Shown here piece after piece: positions 54,974 through 64,000 of a DNA stretch of 64,000 nucleotides. Positions within the stretch are counted from its first letter, which is position 1. Each line of letters begins with the position of its first letter. The DNA is from Pseudomonadota bacterium (GTDB taxonomy: Bacteria; Pseudomonadota; Gammaproteobacteria; Steroidobacterales; Steroidobacteraceae): contig JAJZDW010000012.1 in NCBI GenBank assembly GCA_021851405.1, forward strand, positions 1 to 64,000, written 5' to 3'. Both the position numbers and the translations under genes were made by a program. The notes under the pieces are model-generated. The model worked only from the letters and a program-made list of their open reading frames with translations. It was not told the DNA's origin and ran no database searches.

Positions 54974-55304
54974 GTGCGATGCGGTCGATCTTCGCCGCGC
55001 AGATGAAATCGTTGTCCGAGAGCCCACCGATGGCGTGGGTGCTGTAGCGCACCCGGCAGTAGGAGTAGCCGACCTCGAGGTCCGGGTGGTGGTCCTCGAT
55101 GTTCGCGACGTGCGCCAGCGCATTGACGAAGCTCATGGTGCGCAGGAAATCCCCAAAGCGGAACTCCCGCACGAGGGATGTGCCGTCGGCGGCGAGCTGC
55201 CAGCCCGCGGCGAGCTCGCCGAGTTTCGACTCGGCCTGCGTGCGCGTCAGGGGCGCGATGCCGCCCTCGCACGGCGTGCACTTGCGCTCGGTCAGCGTGC
55301 TCAT
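54966..55304 (-). CDS. phhB: pterin-4-alpha-carbinolamine dehydratase
   Basis: 112 residues, start at 55304 (AGGAG eight bases upstream; an ATG 6 bases earlier is too close to that site). Recycles the carbinolamine of tetrahydrobiopterin. FGDFLRTMSFVNALAHVANIEDHHPDLEVGYSYCRVRYSTHAIGGLSDNDFICAAKI contains the catalytic His-His pair of EDHHPD. No phenylalanine hydroxylase is near, so it may serve another pterin enzyme or act as a DcoH-like accessory factor. Confidence 0.93.
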   Translation of the reverse strand: MSTLTERKCTPCEGGIAPLTRTQAESKLGELAAGWQLAADGTSLVREFRFGDFLRTMSFVNALAHVANIEDHHPDLEVGYSYCRVRYSTHAIGGLSDNDFICAAKIDRIALS

Positions 55305-55329
55305 GAACATCGCTCCTGGTGCACGTCGG

Positions 55330-56574
55330 TCAGGCTGCAGCCGTGTCCTGGGCAGATTTCTTGGTGAACCGACGCGCCACGTAGCGTTCGAGCATTTCCT
55401 GGAACTCCTCGGCGATGTGATCGCCTTTGAGCGTGACGGTCTTCTCGCCATCCTCGTACACCGGCGCGACCGGACGCTCACCGGTGCCGGGAAGACTGAT
55501 GCCGATGTTGGCGTGCTTGCTCTCGCCCGGGCCGTTGACGACGCAGCCCATCACCGCGACGGTCATGTCCTCGACGCCGTCGTACTCGCGCCGCCACGCG
55601 GGCATGCGGTGGCGGATGTGGCTCTGGATGCTCTGGGCGAGTTCCTGGAACACCGTGCTCGTGGTACGGCCGCAGCCGGGGCACGCCGTCACCAGCGGCA
55701 GGAACGCGCGCAGGCCCATGGTTTGCAGGATCTCCTGCGCGACGATGACTTCCTGGCTGCGGTCACCGCCCGGCTCCGGCGTGAGCGACACGCGGATGGT
55801 GTCGCCGATGCCACGCTGCAGCAGCACCGCCATGCCGGCGGTCGACGCGACGATGCCCTTGGAGCCCATGCCGGCCTCCGTCAGGCCCAGGTGCAGCGGA
55901 TACTCGCAGCGCGCGGCGAGATCGCTGTAGATGGCGATGAGGTCCTGTACCCCGCTCACCTTGGCCGAGAGGATGATCCGATCGCGCGCCATGCCGAGCC
56001 CCTCGGCGCGCTCGGCGCTCTCGAGCGCCGAGAGCACGACCGCGTTGCGCATGATCTGCTGCGCGCTCAGCGGCTCGGTACGCTGGGCATTCTCATCCAT
56101 GAGGCGCATCAGCAGATCCTGATCGAGGCTGCCCCAGTTGACCCCGATGCGCACCGGCTTGCCGTAACGGCAGGCCATTTCGATCATCTCGGCGAACTGC
56201 GGGTCGCGCTTGCTGCCGCGACCGACGTTGCCCGGGTTGATGCGGTACTTGGCGAGCGCCTCGGCGCAGGCCGGATGCTCGCGCAGCAGCTTGTGTCCGT
56301 TGAAATGGAAGTCGCCGATCAGCGGCACCGACACGCCCATCTGATCGAGCCGCTCGCGGATGTGCGGCACGGCTGCGGCAGCCTCGGCGGTGTTGACCGT
56401 GATGCGCACCAGCTCCGAGCCGGCGCGCGCGAGCGACTTGACCTGCTGCGTCGTGCCTTCCACGTCGGCCGTGTCGGTATTGGTCATCGACTGCACGACG
56501 ACCGGGGCGCTGCCGCCGACGCGCACCGCGCCAATCGTGACCTGGACGGAAGAACGGCGTGCAATGCTCGACAT
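55330..56574 (-). CDS. ispG: 4-hydroxy-3-methylbut-2-enyl diphosphate synthase
   Basis: 414 residues. Fe-S enzyme of the MEP isoprenoid pathway. N-terminal [15 protein letters not shown] and [14 protein letters not shown] barrel, then the cluster cysteines in TACPGCGRT (and the later [20 protein letters not shown]). Supplies isoprenoid diphosphates that also feed the ubiquinone side chain. 25 bases upstream of phhB on the same strand. Confidence 0.96.
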   Translation of the reverse strand: MSSIARRSSVQVTIGAVRVGGSAPVVVQSMTNTDTADVEGTTQQVKSLARAGSELVRITVNTAEAAAAVPHIRERLDQMGVSVPLIGDFHFNGHKLLREHPACAEALAKYRINPGNVGRGSKRDPQFAEMIEMACRYGKPVRIGVNWGSLDQDLLMRLMDENAQRTEPLSAQQIMRNAVVLSALESAERAEGLGMARDRIILSAKVSGVQDLIAIYSDLAARCEYPLHLGLTEAGMGSKGIVASTAGMAVLLQRGIGDTIRVSLTPEPGGDRSQEVIVAQEILQTMGLRAFLPLVTACPGCGRTTSTVFQELAQSIQSHIRHRMPAWRREYDGVEDMTVAVMGCVVNGPGESKHANIGISLPGTGERPVAPVYEDGEKTVTLKGDHIAEEFQEMLERYVARRFTKKSAQDTAAA

Positions 56575-56740
56575 GGGAACCTGCTAGTGACTTCGGGGGC
56601 GTATCAGGGTCAACCCGGGATTTTACCGGTCTGGGCCGCCGGCCGCGACCATCGGCGCAAGCGGGGCGCATCGCCCGCGGGGGCCTCTCCCTTCCGGACG
56701 CAACGCTGGTATCATGCCCGGATTCCGAACACCAAGCTGC

Positions 56741-56943
56741 TCGGAGAGAGTCCGGCTCCAGGGTCGGGCCGCCGAAGGCGCAATTCCGCCCGGAAACGCT
56801 CAGGCACATGAACGGCAGCTTGCGCAGACCCCGAGAGGGGCTTTGCGCGGGGTCTCTGGAGAGCGGCGGGCGCCTCGGCGCACCGACCCACCGAAGGGGA
56901 GAGGCGCGCGGGCGCCCGATCTCTCAGGTCACCGGACAGAGGG
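56741..56943 (+). promoter_or_regulatory. tandem glycine riboswitch upstream of gcvT
   Basis: Two glycine aptamers in series. Aptamer 1 has GGAGAGAG at 56743, the conserved GCCGAAGGC at 56771-56779 followed by GCAA, and CGGAAACGCTCAGGC at 56791-56805. Aptamer 2 has CTGGAGAGC at 56856, ACCGAAGGG at 56890 and CTCTCAGGTC at 56921-56930. It is directly followed by a strong terminator stem and then the gcvT ribosome binding site, so glycine is expected to prevent termination and turn on the cleavage operon. Confidence 0.95.
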
Positions 56944-56972
56944 GCGGCAGGCAGCGGCCTGCCGCTTTTTTT
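56944..56972 (+). terminator. riboswitch expression-platform terminator
   Basis: A 9-bp GC stem (56944-56952 with 56957-56965, AGCG loop) followed by seven T, 17 bases upstream of the gcvT GTG. It lies immediately 3' of aptamer 2, overlapping its 3' side, and is the probable off-state structure. Confidence 0.92.
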
Positions 56973-56989
56973 GTTTCCCTGGAGGATCC

Positions 56990-58075
56990 GTGGCTCGACG
57001 AACCCCGTTATTCGCTATTCATCAGTCCGCCGGTGCACGTCTCGTGGATTTCGGCGGCTGGGACATGCCCTTGCAGTACGGCTCGCTGCTCGCCGAGCAC
57101 CATGCGGTGCGCCGCGCCGCCGGCCTGTTTGACGTCTCGCACATGTGCGTCGTGGACCTCGAGGGCGAGGGGGTACGGCCGTTCCTGCTGAAGGTCTTCG
57201 CCAACGACGTCGGCAAGCTCAGCGTCCCGGGCAAGGCGCTCTATGGGTGTCTGCTCAACGAGCGCGGCGGCGTCATTGACGATCTGATCGTGTATTACCT
57301 CGGCGAGCAGTGGTTTCGCGTCGTGGTCAATGCCGGAACCCGCGACAAGGATCTTGCCTGGATACGCCGCCACGCCGAGCCGTACGGCCTCACGGTGCGC
57401 GAACGGACCGACCTGGCGATGCTCGCCGTGCAGGGGCCCGAGGCGCGCACACGTCTCGCCGCGCTCTTGCCGCCGCCGCTCGCCGAGCGCGCCCTGGCGC
57501 TCGGAGCGTTCTTCGGCGCGGAGCTCGGCCGCTGGTTCGTCTCGCGCACCGGGTACACCGGCGAGGACGGCTTTGAGGTCATGGTGCCGGTCGAGGAGGC
57601 CGAGGCGCTGTGGCGCGCGCTGGTCGCGGCCGGCGTGCTGCCCTGTGGCCTCGGCGCGCGCGATACGCTGCGCCTGGAGGCCGGCATGAACCTCTATGGC
57701 AACGACATGGACGAGACCACCAACCCGCTCGAATCCGGGCTCGCCTGGACGGTGGCCATGAGTGCTCCGCGGGCCTTCATCGGCCGCGAGGCGCTCGAGG
57801 CGGTGCGTGCGCGCGGGCTGGAGCACAAACTCGTCGGACTGGTCCTCGAGGAGCGTGGCGTGCTGCGCTCGCACCAGCGCGTGCTCGCAGCGGGCATCGG
57901 TGAGGGGCAGATCACCAGCGGCACGTTTTCCCCGACGCTCGAGCGCTCCATCGCGCTGGCGCGCGTCCCGATCGCCGCGCCCGATCAGGTACAGGTCGAG
58001 GTGCGCGGCAAGCCGCTGGCCGCACGCGTCGTCAAACCGCCCTTCGTGCGGCACGGCAAGTCGCTCATCGGCTGA
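56990..58075 (+). CDS. gcvT: glycine cleavage T-protein (aminomethyltransferase)
   Basis: 361 residues from GTG at 56990 (GGAGG 5 bases upstream). Transfers the methylene of the H-protein aminomethyl arm to THF, releasing ammonia. [22 protein letters not shown] at the N-terminus, DVSHM, and [13 protein letters not shown] (THF-binding) and [21 protein letters not shown] (catalytic Asp) are all there. First gene of the glycine-riboswitch operon. Confidence 0.97.
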   Translation: MARRTPLFAIHQSAGARLVDFGGWDMPLQYGSLLAEHHAVRRAAGLFDVSHMCVVDLEGEGVRPFLLKVFANDVGKLSVPGKALYGCLLNERGGVIDDLIVYYLGEQWFRVVVNAGTRDKDLAWIRRHAEPYGLTVRERTDLAMLAVQGPEARTRLAALLPPPLAERALALGAFFGAELGRWFVSRTGYTGEDGFEVMVPVEEAEALWRALVAAGVLPCGLGARDTLRLEAGMNLYGNDMDETTNPLESGLAWTVAMSAPRAFIGREALEAVRARGLEHKLVGLVLEERGVLRSHQRVLAAGIGEGQITSGTFSPTLERSIALARVPIAAPDQVQVEVRGKPLAARVVKPPFVRHGKSLIG

Positions 58076-58155
58076 GCCGCGCACCGCCCGAGTGGCAGAT
58101 CCATCGCCTTCATTCACACACATACATCCATCGATTCGACTCCACGGAGCGTCGC

Positions 58156-58545
58156 ATGAGCAAGGTTCCTTCCGATCTCAAATACACGCGGACCCACGAA
58201 TGGTTGCGGACGCTGCCCGACGGCACCGTCGAGGTTGGCATCACCGACCACGCGCAGCATTCCCTCGGCGACTTGGTGTTCGTCGAGGTCCCCGAAGCGG
58301 GCCGCACGGTGACTGCGGGCGAGCCGTTCGCCGTGGTCGAGTCGGTCAAAGCAGCCTCCGACGTCTACGCGCCGCTCAGCGGTGAGGTCACCGAGGGCAA
58401 CGGTGCGCTCGCCGGGGCGCCCGAGACGCTGAACACCGATCCTTACGGCGCCGGCTGGCTCGCTCGGCTGCGCCCTGCAGGAGCGCTGCCGGGGCTGCTG
58501 TCGGCCGCCGAGTACGAGAAGCTCACCGCCGAGGAGGGCGACTGA
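58156..58545 (+). CDS. gcvH: glycine cleavage H-protein
   Basis: 129 residues. The lipoyl carrier shuttles the aminomethyl group between P and T proteins. The lipoylated lysine is Lys65 in [33 protein letters not shown] is conserved. Its stop overlaps the gcvPA start by 1 base (TGATG). Confidence 0.98.
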   Translation: MSKVPSDLKYTRTHEWLRTLPDGTVEVGITDHAQHSLGDLVFVEVPEAGRTVTAGEPFAVVESVKAASDVYAPLSGEVTEGNGALAGAPETLNTDPYGAGWLARLRPAGALPGLLSAAEYEKLTAEEGD

Positions 58546-59918
58546 TGGCCTTCGTGCCGCATACCCGCGCGGACGTCGCGGCGATGCTCGAGGTCATCGG
58601 GGTCGATGGCATCGAGCGGCTCTTCGAGGAGATTCCCGCGAACTTGCGCATCGGAGCGCTCGAGGGCGTGCCCGAGGCGCTCAACGAGATGCAGCTGGCA
58701 CGGCTGATGGGCGAGCGTTCGCGCCGGGACGGGCGGCCGCTGTGCTTCATTGGCGCCGGCGCGTACGAGCACCACATTCCCTCGGCGGTCTGGGCGCTGG
58801 CGACGCGCGGGGAGTTCTACAGCGCCTATACGCCGTACCAGGCCGAGGCCAGCCAGGGAACGCTGCAGCTGCTGTACGAATTCCAGACCATGATGACCAA
58901 CCTGACGGGCATGGAGGTCTCCAACGCGTCGCTGTACGACGGCGGTAGTGCGCTCGCCGAGGCCGCCCTGATGGCCGTGCGGGCCAACCGGCACTCGCGC
59001 TCGCAGCGCATTCTCGTGCCGCGTACGGTGCACCCGTATTACCGTCGCGCCGCGCTCGCCATCGCCGGCAATCAGGGCGTGACGTTCGAGGAGGTGCCGT
59101 ATTCGGCCGAAGGCGGCAGTACGGCGCTTCAGGCGCTCGAGCGCTACGCCGCGGAGGACATCACCGCGCTCGTCATCCAGCAGCCGAACGTGTTCGGCCG
59201 ACTCGAGGACGTGGACGCGCTCACCGATTGGGCGCATGCCCACAAGATTCTCGTCGTGGCCGTGGTCAACCCGGTCTCCCTGGCGCTGCTGAAGCCGCCC
59301 GGCCAGTGGGGTCGCGAGGGCGCCGACATCGTGGTCGGGGACGGCCAGCCGCTCGGCATTCCGCTGTCTTCCGGCGGGCCGTATTTCGGCTTCATGACCA
59401 CGCGCATGGCCTACGTGCGCCAGATGCCCGGTCGCATCGTCGGGCGCACGGTGGATGCCGACGGTGAGGGTGGGTTCACGCTGACGCTGCAGGCGCGCGA
59501 GCAGCACATCCGTCGTGCTAAAGCCACCTCGAACATCTGCACCAACCAGGGACTGATGGTCACGGCGGCCACCATCCATCTGTCGCTGCTTGGGGCCGAG
59601 GGCCTGCGGCGCACCGCGGTCGCCTCGCATGCGCGCACCGGGGAGCTGCTGCGGGCGCTGACCGGCGTGCCCGGGGTGCGCCGGGTGTTCCCGCTGCCGG
59701 TGTTTCACGAGGCGGTGATCGGCCTGGAGCGGCCCGTGGCGCCGCTGCTCGAGCGACTCGCCGCGCGCGGCGTGCTCGGCGGCTGGGACCTCGCCGAACA
59801 CTACCCGGAACTCGGGCACGCGCTGCTGGTGTGCGCCACCGAGACCAAGACCCAAGAGGACATCGAGCGCTACGTGACGGTGCTCGAGGAATGCCTGCGC
59901 GAAGCGCAGGCCGCCTGA
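58545..59918 (+). CDS. gcvPA: glycine dehydrogenase subunit 1
   Basis: 457 residues. One of the two subunits of a split P-protein (glycine decarboxylase). Sequence [69 protein letters not shown] is diagnostic. It carries no PLP lysine, which is in GcvPB. Split P-proteins occur in many Gram-positives, archaea and some gammaproteobacteria. Confidence 0.97.
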   Translation: MAFVPHTRADVAAMLEVIGVDGIERLFEEIPANLRIGALEGVPEALNEMQLARLMGERSRRDGRPLCFIGAGAYEHHIPSAVWALATRGEFYSAYTPYQAEASQGTLQLLYEFQTMMTNLTGMEVSNASLYDGGSALAEAALMAVRANRHSRSQRILVPRTVHPYYRRAALAIAGNQGVTFEEVPYSAEGGSTALQALERYAAEDITALVIQQPNVFGRLEDVDALTDWAHAHKILVVAVVNPVSLALLKPPGQWGREGADIVVGDGQPLGIPLSSGGPYFGFMTTRMAYVRQMPGRIVGRTVDADGEGGFTLTLQAREQHIRRAKATSNICTNQGLMVTAATIHLSLLGAEGLRRTAVASHARTGELLRALTGVPGVRRVFPLPVFHEAVIGLERPVAPLLERLAARGVLGGWDLAEHYPELGHALLVCATETKTQEDIERYVTVLEECLREAQAA

Positions 59919-59933
59919 TCCGAAGAGACTCCG

Positions 59934-61421
59934 ATGAGCACTGAACGAACCAACCGACTGGAAAAGCTGATTTTCGAATACTCCGTGCCCGGACGCGGCG
60001 CGGAGGACCAGTGGCCGAGCCCGCCGGCCGCGGCGAGCACGGCGGATCTGCCCGCCGCGCAGCTGCGCGGCACGCCCCCCCTGTTGCCCGAGGTGAGCGA
60101 GCTCGAGACCGTGCGGCACTTCACCCGGCTCTCGCAGCTGAACTTCTCGATCGACACGAACTTCTATCCGCTCGGTTCGTGCACGATGAAATACAACCCC
60201 AAGGCGTGCAACCAGTACGCCATGCTGCCGGAGTTCCTCGGGCGCCATCCGCTCGCGCCGGAATCCGCCGGCCAGGGGGTGCTCGAGTGCCTGTTCGAGC
60301 TGCAGGAGATGCTCAAGGCGGTCACCGGTATGCAGGCGGTGGCGCTGAGCCCGATGGCCGGCGCCCAGGGCGAGTACGCCGGTGTGGCCATGATCCGTGC
60401 CTATCACCGGGCGCGCGGCGACCTGGAGCGCAACGAGATCATCGTGCCCGAGGCGGCGCATGGCACCAACCCCGCCACCGCGACCATGTGCGGCTGCGTG
60501 GTTCGCGAGGTCCCGGTCGATGCCGACGGTGACGTCGATCTGGCCGCGCTCAAGGCCGCGGTCGGCCCGAAAACCGCCGGCATCATGCTGACCAACCCCT
60601 CGACGCTCGGGGTGTTCGAGCGGCGCATCGAGGAAGTGGCCCGCACCGTGCACGCCGCGGGTGGGTTGCTCTACTACGATGGAGCCAACCTCAACGCCAT
60701 CCTCGGCAAGGTTCGCCCCGGTGACATGGGCTTTGACGTCATTCACGTCAATCTGCACAAGACCTTCTCCACGCCGCACGGCGGCGGCGGACCGGGTGCC
60801 GGTCCGGTGGGTGTCTCCGCGCGGCTCGTGCCCTTCCTGCCGGTGCCGATCGTGGCACGCGAAGAGGGTCGCTACGTGTGGTTGACCGAGCGCGATCGGC
60901 CGCAGTCGATCGGGCGGCTCTCGACCTTCGCGGGCAACGTCGGGGTGCTGCTGCGGGCGTACATCTACATGCGCATGCTCGGTCGCGACGGCATGGCCAA
61001 GGTCGGCGAGTACGCGACGCTCAACGCCAACTACCTGCTCGCGCGCCTGACCCGCTCGGGCTTCGATGCCGCCTATCCGAAGCGGCGCGCCAGCCACGAG
61101 TTCATCATCACCGTGAAGCGCCAGGCGCGCGAACTCGGGGTGACGGCCATGGACTTCGCCAAGCGGCTGCTGGATCATGGTCAGCATGCGCCGACCACGT
61201 ATTTCCCGCTGCTGGTGCCGGAATGCCTGTTGATCGAGCCGACCGAGACGGAGAGCAAGGCCGCGCTCGATGCGTTCGTGGAGGCGATGGCGCAGATCCT
61301 CACCGAGGCGACGCAAGAACCCGAGCAGGTCCGCAGCGCTCCGCATACCATGCCGGTACGGCGGCTCGACGACGTCCGGGCGGCCAAGCAGCTGGACCTG
61401 GCGTGGAAAGCGGCCCCGTAG
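59934..61421 (+). CDS. gcvPB: glycine dehydrogenase subunit 2
   Basis: 495 residues. The PLP-binding half of glycine decarboxylase; the lysine is Lys276 in [18 protein letters not shown]. Other markers: [28 protein letters not shown] and NPSTLGVFE. The 3' end overlaps dgkA by 19 bases. Together with GcvT, GcvH and GcvPA it converts glycine to CO2, ammonia and methylene-THF. Confidence 0.97.
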   Translation: MSTERTNRLEKLIFEYSVPGRGAEDQWPSPPAAASTADLPAAQLRGTPPLLPEVSELETVRHFTRLSQLNFSIDTNFYPLGSCTMKYNPKACNQYAMLPEFLGRHPLAPESAGQGVLECLFELQEMLKAVTGMQAVALSPMAGAQGEYAGVAMIRAYHRARGDLERNEIIVPEAAHGTNPATATMCGCVVREVPVDADGDVDLAALKAAVGPKTAGIMLTNPSTLGVFERRIEEVARTVHAAGGLLYYDGANLNAILGKVRPGDMGFDVIHVNLHKTFSTPHGGGGPGAGPVGVSARLVPFLPVPIVAREEGRYVWLTERDRPQSIGRLSTFAGNVGVLLRAYIYMRMLGRDGMAKVGEYATLNANYLLARLTRSGFDAAYPKRRASHEFIITVKRQARELGVTAMDFAKRLLDHGQHAPTTYFPLLVPECLLIEPTETESKAALDAFVEAMAQILTEATQEPEQVRSAPHTMPVRRLDDVRAAKQLDLAWKAAP

Positions 61422-61789
61422 CGATCGAGCGGTACAAACCCAGAGGCCTCAAGCGACTGCTGCGCGCCTTCGGCGCCAGCGGCCGGGGGCTGGCAGGGGC
61501 ATTTCGCGAGGAGGCCGCATTTCGCCAGGAACTGGCGTTCGCAGCCCTCGCCGTGCCGCTGGCGCTGTGGCTCGGCCATGACGGTACCCAGCGCGCGCTG
61601 CTCGTCGCTCCGGTGCTGCTGATCCTGATCGTGGAGTTGATCAACAGCGCCATCGAGGCGACCGTCGATCGCATCGGGCTCGAGCGCCATGCGCTCGCCG
61701 GTCTGGCCAAGGACATCGGCTCGGCGGCCGTGCTGATGTCATTCGGATTGCTGGCGGTTGTGTGGCTGCTGGTGCTGCTGGGGCGCTAG
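61403..61789 (+). CDS. dgkA: diacylglycerol kinase
   Basis: 128 residues from GTG at 61403, inside the end of gcvPB. Three transmembrane helices and the DgkA signature [53 protein letters not shown]. Phosphorylates diacylglycerol to recycle it into phospholipid. Attachment to the gcv operon is unusual in function but fits translational coupling, so glycine might also raise its expression. Confidence 0.9.
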   Translation: MESGPVAIERYKPRGLKRLLRAFGASGRGLAGAFREEAAFRQELAFAALAVPLALWLGHDGTQRALLVAPVLLILIVELINSAIEATVDRIGLERHALAGLAKDIGSAAVLMSFGLLAVVWLLVLLGR

Positions 61790-61811
61790 CGCAATGTCAT
61801 CCGGGGGGACG

Positions 61812-64000
61812 ATGCGAGTGCTGCGAGTATTCTGTCTGTCCGTGCTCACACTGGCGGTGGGCTCGACCGCGCTGGCCGGCGCCGCGCCTGCTGCGCCGCC
61901 GGCGCATCCGGCCCTGCCCTCGGCCGTGGCCGCCCACTTGGCGCGCCAGGCCGCGGCGCTCGAGTCCAATCCAACCTGGGCCGCAACGCTCGCGCGCATC
62001 GCCAGTAGCGTGGTGGCGATCAACTTCAACCAGGACCGCGCCTTCGACACCGACGTGAACGAGACCGCGCAGGCCACCGGTTTCGTGGTCGACGCCAAAC
62101 GCGGCATCATCCTCACCAACCGCCACGTCGTGACGCCGGGGCCGGTCACCGCGACGGCCACGTTCCTCGACCGCGAACAGATCCCGATCTACCCGATTTA
62201 CCGCGATCCGGTGCACGACTTCGGTTTCTACCGCTTTGATCCGAAAAAACTGCGCTACATCCACCCCAAGGCGCTGAAACTCGATCCGGCCGGTGCCCGG
62301 GTGGGGCGCGAGATCCGCGTGATCGGCAACAATGCCGGGGAGCAGCTGTCGATTCTGGCGGGCACGCTCGCGCGGCTGCACCGCCGGGCACCGTACTACG
62401 GGTTCGGCAACTACAACGACTTCAACACGTTCTACCTGCAGGCCGCCTCGGGCACCTCCGGGGGCTCCTCGGGCTCCCCGGTCATCGACATCCGGGGCCA
62501 CGTCGTGGCGCTCAATGCCGGCGGGGCGAGCAATGCCGCCTCGAGCTTCTATCTGCCGCTCGCGCCGGTGCAGCGGGCGCTGCGGCTGATCCAGCAAGGC
62601 AAGCCGGTCACCCGCGGCACGCTCTACACGATCTTTCACTACATCCCCTTCGATGAGCTCGAGCGGCTCGGCCTGCCGCGGCCGGTCGAGACCGCGGTGC
62701 GCAAGGTGTTCCCGCAGCGCACCGGCATGCTCGTGGTGAGCACCGTGCTCGGCGGCTCACCGAGCGCGCGGGTGCTGCAGCCGGGGGATATCCTGGTGCG
62801 TCTCGATGGGCACTACGTGACGACCTTCGAGCCGCTTGAGCGCATGCTCGATGCGGCGGTGGGCCGCCAGGTGACGCTGCAGATCGAGCGCGGCGGCCAC
62901 GCGCTCACCGTGCGTCTGCCGGTCGGGGATCTCAATGCGCTCGCACCGAGTGCCTACGTGCAGTTCGGCGATGCCGTGGTGAACACGCTCTCGTACGAGA
63001 TGGCGCTGCAGTTGAACGTGCCGCCGCGCGGGGTGTGGGTCGCCAATCCCGGCTTCGTGTTCGGCGCCGCCGGCGTGCCGCGCGGGGCGGTGATCCACGA
63101 CATCGATTCCTGGCCGATCGACAATCTGCAGGATTTCCGCCACGCCCTCGCGCGGCTCGCCGACGGCGAGTACGCCACCGTGCGCTTCACGCTCGCGAGC
63201 GATCCGAACAGTACCCAGCTGGCCTATTTCCGCATGGACCGGCGCTGGTTCCCGGCCGAGTACTGCGTGCGCAACGACACGCTCGGCCTCTGGCCGTGCA
63301 AGATGCTGCCGGCCGGACCGCCGCCGCTGCCGCACCCGGTGAGCGCGACGGGCTTTCCGGTCTATCGCAATCCGCTGCTGACGCGGTTGGCGCACTCGCT
63401 GGTGTCGGTGACCTTCAGCATGCCGTACTCGATCTCCGGGGTGACCGAGCACTACTATCACGGCACCGGACTCGTGGTGGACGCCAAGCGCGGCTGGGTG
63501 GTGGTCGACCGCAACACGGTGCCGGTGTCCCTCGGCGATGTCACGATTACTTTTGCCGGCACGATGCAGGTGCCGGGCCGGGTGGTGTACGTCAGTCCCA
63601 TCCACAACCTCGCCGTGGTCGCCTACGATCCGCGCCTCATCGGTTCGACGCCCGTGCGCTCCGCGCGCCTGCGCCCCGCGCGGCTCGCCTCCGGGGAGCC
63701 GATCAACGTGGTCGGTATCGGGGATGACAACGATCTGCATTTCCGCCGCACCGAGATCTCGAGCATCGAGCCGCTCGAGCTGCCACTGTCGCGCACGATG
63801 CGCTTTCGCGACACCAACATCGAGAGTATTCAGCTGGTCAACCCGCCGAAGAGCTTCGACGGGGTGCTCACCGACCGGCACGGCAATGTGCTCGGGCTGT
63901 GGTCGAGCTTTGCGTTCGATACCGCGACCGGTGTCGGCCAGGACCTGCAGGGCGTGCCGATCGAACCGGTGCGCGACATGCTCGCACGCATGCGCAGCGG
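61812..64000 (+). CDS. Nma111-like serine protease with PDZ domains (partial)
   Basis: 729 residues in the window, running off the right edge. Signal peptide about 1-25 (start at 61812, GGGGGG 4 to 9 bases upstream; a start at 61794 is possible). A trypsin-like domain with triad His105 (TNRHVV), Asp136 (HDFGFYRFD) and Ser220 (GSSGSPV) is followed by two PDZ-like regions (about 290-360 and 380-445). A second, degenerate protease-like domain begins near 540 (YYHGTGLVVDAKRGWVVVDRNT). This repeated layout is that of yeast Nma111 rather than DegP. Periplasmic protein quality control is likely. Confidence 0.8.
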   Translation, partial: MRVLRVFCLSVLTLAVGSTALAGAAPAAPPAHPALPSAVAAHLARQAAALESNPTWAATLARIASSVVAINFNQDRAFDTDVNETAQATGFVVDAKRGIILTNRHVVTPGPVTATATFLDREQIPIYPIYRDPVHDFGFYRFDPKKLRYIHPKALKLDPAGARVGREIRVIGNNAGEQLSILAGTLARLHRRAPYYGFGNYNDFNTFYLQAASGTSGGSSGSPVIDIRGHVVALNAGGASNAASSFYLPLAPVQRALRLIQQGKPVTRGTLYTIFHYIPFDELERLGLPRPVETAVRKVFPQRTGMLVVSTVLGGSPSARVLQPGDILVRLDGHYVTTFEPLERMLDAAVGRQVTLQIERGGHALTVRLPVGDLNALAPSAYVQFGDAVVNTLSYEMALQLNVPPRGVWVANPGFVFGAAGVPRGAVIHDIDSWPIDNLQDFRHALARLADGEYATVRFTLASDPNSTQLAYFRMDRRWFPAEYCVRNDTLGLWPCKMLPAGPPPLPHPVSATGFPVYRNPLLTRLAHSLVSVTFSMPYSISGVTEHYYHGTGLVVDAKRGWVVVDRNTVPVSLGDVTITFAGTMQVPGRVVYVSPIHNLAVVAYDPRLIGSTPVRSARLRPARLASGEPINVVGIGDDNDLHFRRTEISSIEPLELPLSRTMRFRDTNIESIQLVNPPKSFDGVLTDRHGNVLGLWSSFAFDTATGVGQDLQGVPIEPVRDMLARMRS

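Noticed and set aside
58443-61346. A 967-codon minus-strand open frame opposite the gcv genes
   Set aside because: Antisense of four well-recognised glycine cleavage genes; low-complexity translation with no motif.

Overview
The window is high-GC, densely coded bacterial chromosome. The gene content and local order point to a gammaproteobacterium: zapA/6S RNA/5-formyl-THF cyclo-ligase diverging from ygfB-pepP-ubiH-ubiI, darP diverging from pmbA, Crp of the E. coli/Vfr type, GreB, PlsB, Coq7 and rplM-rpsI. The TonB-dependent receptor, homospermidine synthase and split glycine decarboxylase suggest a free-living member of the Nevskiales/Steroidobacterales/Xanthomonadales neighbourhood. That placement is inference. 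No prophage, insertion sequence, CRISPR array or rRNA was found.

Layout. 1-5.2 kb: 3' part of a TonB-dependent receptor interrupted by an in-frame amber codon, an outer-membrane barrel gene, glycogen synthase and a possible 33-residue membrane peptide. 5.4-9.3 kb: M32 carboxypeptidase, TtcA, and a phosphatase fused to an ADP-ribosylglycohydrolase. 9.35-12.9 kb: a compact four-gene set (HExxH metallopeptidase, ATP-grasp ligase, two unrecognised proteins) that is the best candidate for an undescribed pathway. 12.9-19.7 kb: nucleotidyltransferase plus small partner, two poorly known proteins, Nudix hydrolase, SF1 helicase, methyltransferase-like lipoprotein and an RRM protein. 20-25.3 kb: polyamine genes (arginine decarboxylase, homospermidine synthase) interleaved with a sulfurtransferase and a GST. 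25.3-32.3 kb: GreB, L,D-transpeptidase, an orphan contractile-tail-sheath-like protein, an alpha/beta hydrolase and PlsB. 32.3-41 kb: darP-purE-purK-ExeA/FHA operon, PmbA, cardiolipin synthase-like protein, tandem universal stress protein and a fused DUF1634-TSUP permease. 41.5-48.9 kb: tRNA-Gln, rplM-rpsI, Coq7, Crp, purC-rpe, DjlA, YihY, RpiA and a 17-residue Lys/Ala peptide gene. 49-54.9 kb: the cell-division/6S/ubiquinone block. 55-64 kb: phhB, ispG, then a tandem glycine riboswitch controlling gcvT-gcvH-gcvPA-gcvPB, followed by dgkA and the start of a large Nma111-like protease.

Themes: one-carbon and purine metabolism (gcv, fau, purC/E/K), ubiquinone synthesis (coq7, ubiH, ubiI), envelope lipid synthesis (plsB, cls, dgkA) and polyamines. 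Many 3' ends carry long perfect GC-rich stems without a U tract, and only three classical stem-plus-U-tract terminators were seen.
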